DNA of 64,000 nt from Schistosoma mansoni (lineage: Eukaryota; Platyhelminthes; Trematoda; Strigeidida; Schistosomatidae): contig NW_017386025.1 of the NCBI RefSeq assembly GCF_000237925.1, forward strand, positions 620,001-684,000, read 5' to 3'. The notes below the pieces were generated by a model, which saw only the letters and a list, made by a program, of their open reading frames with translations, did not search any database and had not been told where the DNA came from. Positions within the stretch are counted from its first letter, which is position 1; every line of letters starts with the position of its first letter. The position numbers and the translations under genes are program-made. Below are positions 57,626-64,000 of the stretch, in pieces.

Positions 57626-59600
57626 TGTTTATTTTACATACTGTCACTTTCACAACAGCTAGTCATTTATAATTTAGTGTACTATCTTTACATTTTGTAT
57701 TATTTGCAACAGGATTCAACACCCAACTAAATCACTTCTCAACGAATTTTTATTTTTCGTTTGTTCGCCTATATTGCTTTGGACCCTTTTAACATTCATT
57801 CTTGATTTGTTATATTTAAATAGAGCGAGAAAAACAAGGTTAAGAGAATAAATTCACTCTATTTCACTATTTATCATAAGATGAATAAGAACTAAATTTA
57901 CAACTATTAGTATAAGTATTAACAAATGTTTATTATATTATTATTATTATTATTATTATTAATGTTCGAGGAGTAACCAAAATCATAATAATAATGAGAA
58001 TGGTACAGAAGGTGTATGAACATAATTAAGATCGACTTGTACTGATATATTGGAAAGTAATAATGCAGAGTAGAACGAGTGTTATAGTTACCAGTAATTG
58101 TAATTAATATAAAAGAAGTTATGTGAGGGTAATACAATTATTAAGTGATTGGTCAATCCTCAACATAATGAATAAAATGAATATGTATGATCAATAAGAT
58201 AGTGTGAGAAACTAATATCAGAAGAAAATTATACTCAGCCAATACATCTGTGACATTTTGTTGTACTATTAAATTGCCCTTTAACAACTTTCCCTGATTG
58301 ATGTGTACCCTAATTGTAATAAAGCACCTAACGTATCACTACAAAGTATCGAAACGAGACAGTTATCTTAGGTTAGTATTTGGGACAAGACGAAAAAACC
58401 TACTCACACATCTAATTAAGTAGTTTAGAGTTTTAAGTTTAATTTGAAATGGATAACTGAATTTTGTTTCGGACATAAGCTTGTTTTGAAAAAGATTTAT
58501 GTGAAAGTTTACCGATTTTCAAGTCATCTCACTTCATTACATAGGTAAGATACGTTAAGTTGGTAATGTTTCTGTCACATCTCACTTGAATAATTAAAGT
58601 GACTACAAAATCATCTTTGAGATTTAAATCTTCAGTACATTGGTTGTCCTTCAATATTTCCCCGTTGTTTGGTTCTCTTTAAGTTTCTGTCTACTTCCCA
58701 TACTAATAAGGTTACAGAATAAGAGCAAATTACACACTTCTGGATGTTATCTGCTAAAGATATGTTAGTGTAGATAACGTAAGAACTTGACGCCCATATA
58801 TATGGTGTGGTGTGGTTTACTTATATCCATATAAGTAGTATATGGTGTTGGTCAGACATAGAATGTATTTTGGCAGAAGACCGATGAGGAAAGAACTGAA
58901 ACGAAGCGCAATCGGTAGGAAAATGCACGAACAATGGAATTAGAGAAGAAACAGTGAAGATCGAGACTATTGGTTGTTAATTTGCAAATTGACTGTCCAT
59001 TGTATGGTTTTCATAATTTACTGAGATAGTCTGTAATTTTTGCCTAAGTACAATCGATTGTCCCCACTCCTGTTCTGTTCACTACAGTCGTAGGTCAATG
59101 GATCCAAATCCTTAGTCTGATCTACCAAGTAAAATCATCACCACACAAATACCCACTGTAATAAATTACCTGGCATCGAAATCTGTGTTTAAAAATGTGA
59201 TTTTTTTATCAACTGTTAAAATAGCTGTGAATGACTACGTTTAATAAATGATCACTACCTGCATGTTTTCATTTGAACAGAAATAGACTTGAGTATAAAA
59301 AAATCATACGAAGAGAGGTGTGATCGGAAGAAACTGAGAGAATACAAAGGTTTTTTTCCTATTATGTTTAATGGTATTTTGCATAGATTACTCAACTTCA
59401 CCTACCTACTCAAGAACAATACGCATTCATATCTCCTGAGAATTTTATAAGTGTCCAATAATTGCGTTAAATTATGTATAATTACAAATTCAAATAAAGT
59501 ATGTCCACTTACTATGCACTCAAGATAACAGCACAATATATTACAAGGTTTACATCACACACTGACCTCACTTAGACAAAAAAAAATCAGGAAGCTCTAG
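57626..59600. other. Gene-less AT-rich stretch
   Basis: Includes an (ATT)n run at 57936-57960. 58780-58990 is GC-richer and may be an old repeat, unassigned. Confidence 0.4.
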
Positions 59601-59604
59601 ATAG

Positions 59605-59730
59605 TTGTTTCATTCTAGTCCGGGACTCCTCTGAAGAGCATATCTACCTCGAATCGAACCCGAGGCCTCCTGGTCTCACGTTGGGCTCAGTGGTCTAGAT
59701 AGTTGAGCACTCATCTGCGACGTGAACTTT
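59605..59730 (-). mobile_element. Hammerhead retroposon, decayed
   Basis: Minus strand: box-B-like gggttcgattcg, then CAGAGGA and GAATGAAAC where the hammerhead core is expected. Inactive. Confidence 0.55.
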
Positions 59731-59900
59731 GAAATTCAACAATCTCTATACACCCTATATAGTATCAGGATATTCTGTGCGCCTTCATATTAAAAGAAAA
59801 AGGACGTTAAAAAACGCAAACACCTGAATTATCCTATAATTGTCACGTATAATAAAATCTGAGGGCCAGCTGACATATACTAGCTTGTAGTTATTATATT

Positions 59901-62900
59901 CAGTCAGTCAATCACAACGTAAAACTTCGTACGTACGTACATCAGTTTGAGTTGCCATAACACATTAGCACAGAGATACAATTTTCGATTCAAATACCAT
60001 AGTGGTAGAGGTAGTAATAGTATAAGCAGTAATCGGAAAGATTAGTGTTTGAAGATGTTATTCAAGGAGTATAATCCAGTGAAATAAATTTGAAAAGAGA
60101 AAAAAGATAGACATGAAGAATTCAGAAGATTAGAATTCGGGAAAACACAGAGTGGATGCACCTTCGCCATTGCAAACGATTTTGAGCCATATCATTCAAG
60201 GTCTCTATCCATCGGTTGCTATCATCTCGCGAATCCCAACCAGGTAGTCTACACCTACCAACATGGTTCAGTCCAATTGTCAGTGACTTCATGAATTTGT
60301 GCCACGTTTTGGTCTGACCGCCCCTAGCTTTCTTCCAACCTACTCCTACACCATAAAACATTGCACGTCGAGGCAGTCGATGGTTGGGCATCCGTAACAC
60401 GTATCCCAGTCATCTCAACTGATGAAGTTTCACTACTTCATCAGTCGATTTGCCATCCTTACCTAGTACCCGTTTCCTAACAACTGCATTACTCACTCGA
60501 TGGTCCCAGGATATACGAGCAATGCTTCGAAGACACCTATGATCGAATACTAGTAGCCTATGAATATCCTCTACTCTTACCGGCCATGTCTCACAGCCAT
60601 AAAGTAGGACAGAACGAACTGCTGCACAGTAAACCCGTCCTTTGGTTGCTAGACGGATATCTCGCCTACGCCATAAATGACGCAAGTTGGCGAAAGCTAG
60701 ACGAGCCTTCTGTTTCTGTGCTGAGATTTCGTCACACACCAGACTACAAGGGCTGATGAGACTCCCAAGATAAGTGAAGCGGTCAACACGCCCAACTACT
60801 CCACTACCTATCATTAGATCAGGTGTCGATGCAACCCAATCCTGAAGTAACATTTTGAACTTCGAGGGGGAGAATCACATCCTGAACATGCCTGCATAGT
60901 TGCTTATGGTAGTCAGAAGACTCTGCATTTTGTTGGCGTCTTCACCAAATAGAAATATGTCATCGGCGTATTCTAAGTCAACAAATGAGTCTCCTGGTAA
61001 AAGTTCAACTCCTGGAGATTTAGATGATGAAAGTGTTATCTCTAAAAGCATGTCAACGACAAAATTAAACAAGAATGGAGAGAGTGGACATTCCTGATGA
61101 AAACCACTTGAGGTAATCAATTCTGATGACAGTTCGCCATAAGTTCTAACTCGACTGGTTGCGTTCGAGTAGAGAGCCTTTATGAGGTTAATGTACTTCT
61201 TCTGTACTCCTTTCAGTGACAAACACTGCCACAGAACCTCACGATTAACGGAGTCAAATGCCGCCTTAAGTTCGAGAAATACTACGACTGTGGGGCGTCT
61301 GAATGTGTGTCTATGTTCTAGGACCTGACGTAGTGTGAATATCTGGTCTATACAACCACTTCCAGGTCGAGAACCAGTCTGGTTTTCTCTAGTCTGCTCT
61401 TCGCGAGCTTTGGTTAGGCGTCCAAGTATTATTGAAGCTAATATTTTAGACACTATATTAGTCAAACTGATCCCTCTGTGATTGTCACAAGAGGACTTTT
61501 GTCCTTTCTTGTAGACTGGCACAATCAGTGATTGGGACCAGTCAGATGGAATTACGTTCAGTTCCCAGATCCTGCCTAAGACCTCAGTCAATCTCCCTGC
61601 TAGTACTGGACCGTCATCCTTAAAAATATCAGGGGTAAACCTGTCAGGGCCTGCTGCTCTCCCTCGCTTCAGACTTCCTATTGCTTTTTCAACCTTGTAA
61701 AGAGTTGGAGGATTTACATTACCTTGCCATTCAGGTCGACTATAGATCGTGGGTAACTGAAGTGTGGCTGAAGGCCAGTTGAACTGATCCCTAAAGTGTT
61801 CTGCCCATCGATCCAATCTCCTGGATTGAGAATGAATGATATGTCCATCTTTTTCCGAGACAGTTTCGCTAATAGTTGGGTTCCTGATACCGGTTCGCTT
61901 AACAAGTCTGCTGTTACCTATTGCCGCTGCCTTTTCCATCTCTCTTGCTTTCGCCATCCAACACTGTTCACGGTCATTGCGTAGGCTTCTTATTAGCCTG
62001 CGCTTAAGCCGACTCCGCTCTTCGTCATGTTCAGAGCCAGGTGGGATGAGTTTTCGAGCATCTATCAGTGCGGTAGATGCTGCTGAGATTCAGTATTTCT
62101 CCTTAACCTTGTGGTTTACCGTATTAGCAGATATCACTGCTGTTTCCATAGCTTTTCTGATGTCATTCCACGCTGCCTCGGGGTGGGCACAACTTACATG
62201 GCTGCCTAACTGTTTTTCTAGTTGCTCCTGAAATATATTCTTAGTTTGCCTATCATTAAATAGAACCCTAAGAGGTTTCTCTGCAGTCTCTTTCCTACGT
62301 CCAGTAAGACGCAGACAGATACGTGCTCGCACTAGAGCATGACTTGAATCTAAACATGTGCTCCAGAATGAGCGACAGTTTTCTATCGAGCCCCTCCATC
62401 GGTGGATGATAGCGATGTGGTCTAGTTGGGTCCAACGTTGGGAAGAATTCGGGGGTCGCCATGTCAAAAGATATTCTTCCTTATGCTTAAAGTTAGTATT
62501 TGCAAGAAAAAGGCAGTTATCTGAGCATAGCTGCAACGGACGATCGCCATTATCTGTTCTTTTAGCCACGAAACCATAAGATCCATCCAGGTGTCCTTCC
62601 CTTTCGCTTATTATACCTACTTCAGCATTAAAGCCACCAGCCACTATTACTACATCAGAGCGCCTAGCTTTTCGGAGAAGGTCGGAAAGCTTTCTGTAAA
62701 ACTCATCTTTTACATCATCTGAGCTTTAGTCAGTGGGAGAGTGGGCAGAGACGACGACGAGTGTCCCTATCTTTCCGAGTCCTTACTGTTCCGTTTAGTC
62801 GGACAGCGCACAGAAGACTGTCTACTGGGATCCAGTCTAAAGAGCTAGTTCTGCCCTAGGACTCAATGCTATACCTACTCCAGCGAGGCCACGGGAAGCA

Positions 62901-63800
62901 GCAACAGGGCTTCCAGACACACGAAGCGTGAATCGAGTTGGTTCTTTATTTGGACATAGTGAGGTCAAATGAATGACACTACTCGGATCTTGTATGCGCG
63001 TTTCAGAGACGCAGCGCACATTGATGGTGCGATATTCTAAAGTCCTAGCTAAGGAAGCCTGTTGTCCTATTTGGTACAATGTTCGGACGTTAAAAGTCCC
63101 TAAATGTAGTTTAGAGCGTGGTTTCAGGAGACCGGGAATAACGTTCCGCACACTCGAATCGTTTGCCCTAGCGGCGCGAGGTGATAAAAGGACGTGAGAA
63201 GGGTTAGTCGTGGAGATAAGAGAGTTATTAAGAGGTATAGAAAGGATTTGAATGTGCTGTTACGGGCATGAGGGCTAATATCACTTCCCGGCTGCCCACA
63301 ACGTGGAAGGGTATTTCTTGAGGAACCTGAAAAGGGAGTTGGATTAATGTTGGTCTTAACGACCCGGGAGCGTGACCGCAGAGTCCAAGGGACAACTGCT
63401 TGAGGCCTGTCACGCACGGCCTTTTTGTGGGGGATTTTTGACGTGTTAGCTCCGTTCTTCAAAGGGCCTTACTGCCGGAGACGGAAACCCGTGAGGTAAG
63501 CTGAGGCGTGACATTTTCAGGGTCGACCTTTTCTAACTCTTTCCTCCCTTGTGAGAAGGCAGCATCGCTGTTATGCTGGTTGTTCGAGGGAAAAACCTTA
63601 CTGCCGTCACACCCCTCTATAGTCAGCAGTACGACTTCGCCCTCAGACCTTGAGTTGCTGCTTATAGTCTTACCGTTCTCTAATCGACCTGCCTGGAATG
63701 GTAGAACCTACAGGAACATACATTCCAGGCAATATAGCTCGGTTGGGTCATCACGATAGGCAAGCTTGACCACCACGTCAAGGTAGCAGCTACGGTCGAG
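59901..63800 (-). mobile_element. RTE-clade retrotransposon, full length, disabled
   Basis: 3.9 kb with a perfect 12-bp duplication, agttattatatt (59889-59900 and 63801-63812). On the minus strand: 5' UTR 63800-~63160, one long ORF (see next), 3' UTR, and (CAGT)n-type tail. The boundaries define the family: the 5' region recurs at 42536-43098 and the 3' region at 2464-3375. Confidence 0.9.
60122..63151 (-). pseudogene. RTE ORF: endonuclease-RT, with nonsense and shifted segments
   Basis: Open blocks 63151-62837, 62644-62090, 61957-60875, 60853-60410 and 60400-60122 are all in one frame. Endonuclease: LGTFNVRTLYQIGQ and VSETRI are present. The GDFNA motif reads GGFNA and the SDH motif reads SSH, so catalytic aspartates are lost. 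RT: KAIGSLKRGRAAGPD, motif A FLELKAAFDS (the usual first Asp is Glu), EYADDIFLF. Three of the breaks are single TGA codons (~62087, ~60875, ~60410); between 62836 and 62720 the frame is shifted out and back. It cannot be active. Confidence 0.88.
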
Positions 63801-64000
63801 AGTTATTATATTAGTGAAGTTAAATTCAAAAGTTAAATAAGAACACACAATTTCAAAACATAACTCTAAATGATAAAAATATCACTTAATTGTAATTATA
63901 GGGAGCTTTTCTCAAGCTTTTTTGAATACTTTGCAGAGCTATTAGATTAAATATAAAAATAAATGCCATTCTCGATTATATGGTTAATATTTAGGAGATA

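Noticed and set aside
1-64000. CRISPR arrays, bacterial operons, ribosome binding sites
   Set aside because: The window is eukaryotic with spliced genes; no spaced direct-repeat array is seen.

Overview
This is a window of flatworm DNA, almost certainly from the genus Schistosoma. It is AT-rich and eukaryotic, with split genes whose small introns are only 30-51 nt. It carries Sm-alpha-type tRNA-derived retroposons with hammerhead ribozymes, RTE and CR1 non-LTR elements, a Ty3/gypsy element and a Penelope-like fragment. I recognise a selenoprotein glutathione peroxidase whose length (168 codons plus Met) fits the schistosome enzyme as I remember it. The species is not determined. Positions 30334-30533 are a 200-N assembly gap.

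Four protein loci (five proteins) can be assembled exon by exon. (1) A selenocysteine glutathione peroxidase lies on the minus strand at 3809-5892, in five exons, with an in-frame TGA at 5716-5718 and a SECIS-like hairpin at 3729-3770. (2) RRS1, a ribosome-biogenesis factor, is on the plus strand at 20494-26643 in eight exons (267 aa). (3) A GT25 procollagen galactosyltransferase is on the plus strand at 38787-44018 in two exons (713 aa). (4) A MOCS2 locus on the minus strand at 49076-54299 encodes both molybdopterin synthase subunits in tandem: MOCS2A (MoaD-like, 89 aa), then 35 nt later MOCS2B (MoaE-like, 152 aa). Most of these exons are too short to show as open frames; they were joined by GT-AG sites, phase and family motifs.

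Layout. 1-3.4 kb: a paired-arm hammerhead retroposon and an RTE 3' fragment. 3.7-5.9 kb: GPx. 6.1-8.5 kb: decayed CR1 and RTE pieces, nested. 11.0-14.7 kb: a gag-less gypsy element with a 4-bp target duplication, followed by an inverted solo LTR at 15.1-15.5 kb. About 15.5-20.45 kb: a CR1-clade element with both ORFs open, ending just upstream of RRS1 exon 1. 20.5-26.6 kb: RRS1, whose two long introns hold an oppositely oriented pair of ~520-bp retroposons and a Penelope-like fragment. 28-38.6 kb: repeats only. 38.8-44.0 kb: COLGALT, with four repeat insertions in its single intron. 48.2-54.3 kb: an RTE 3' fragment and MOCS2, with hammerhead retroposons in two MOCS2B introns. 54.6-59.8 kb: decayed repeats. 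59.9-63.8 kb: a full-length but disabled RTE element.

Main points of interest: a slippery A AAA AAC with a well-placed stem-loop joining ORF1 to ORF2 of the CR1 element; hammerhead retroposons that repeatedly insert as paired inverted arms inside one target-site duplication, several with intact ribozyme cores; short elements that keep only the two ends of an RTE element; the tandem MOCS2A/B arrangement; and a GPx reading frame whose start Met must come from a spliced upstream sequence, possibly the AUG-ending spliced leader.
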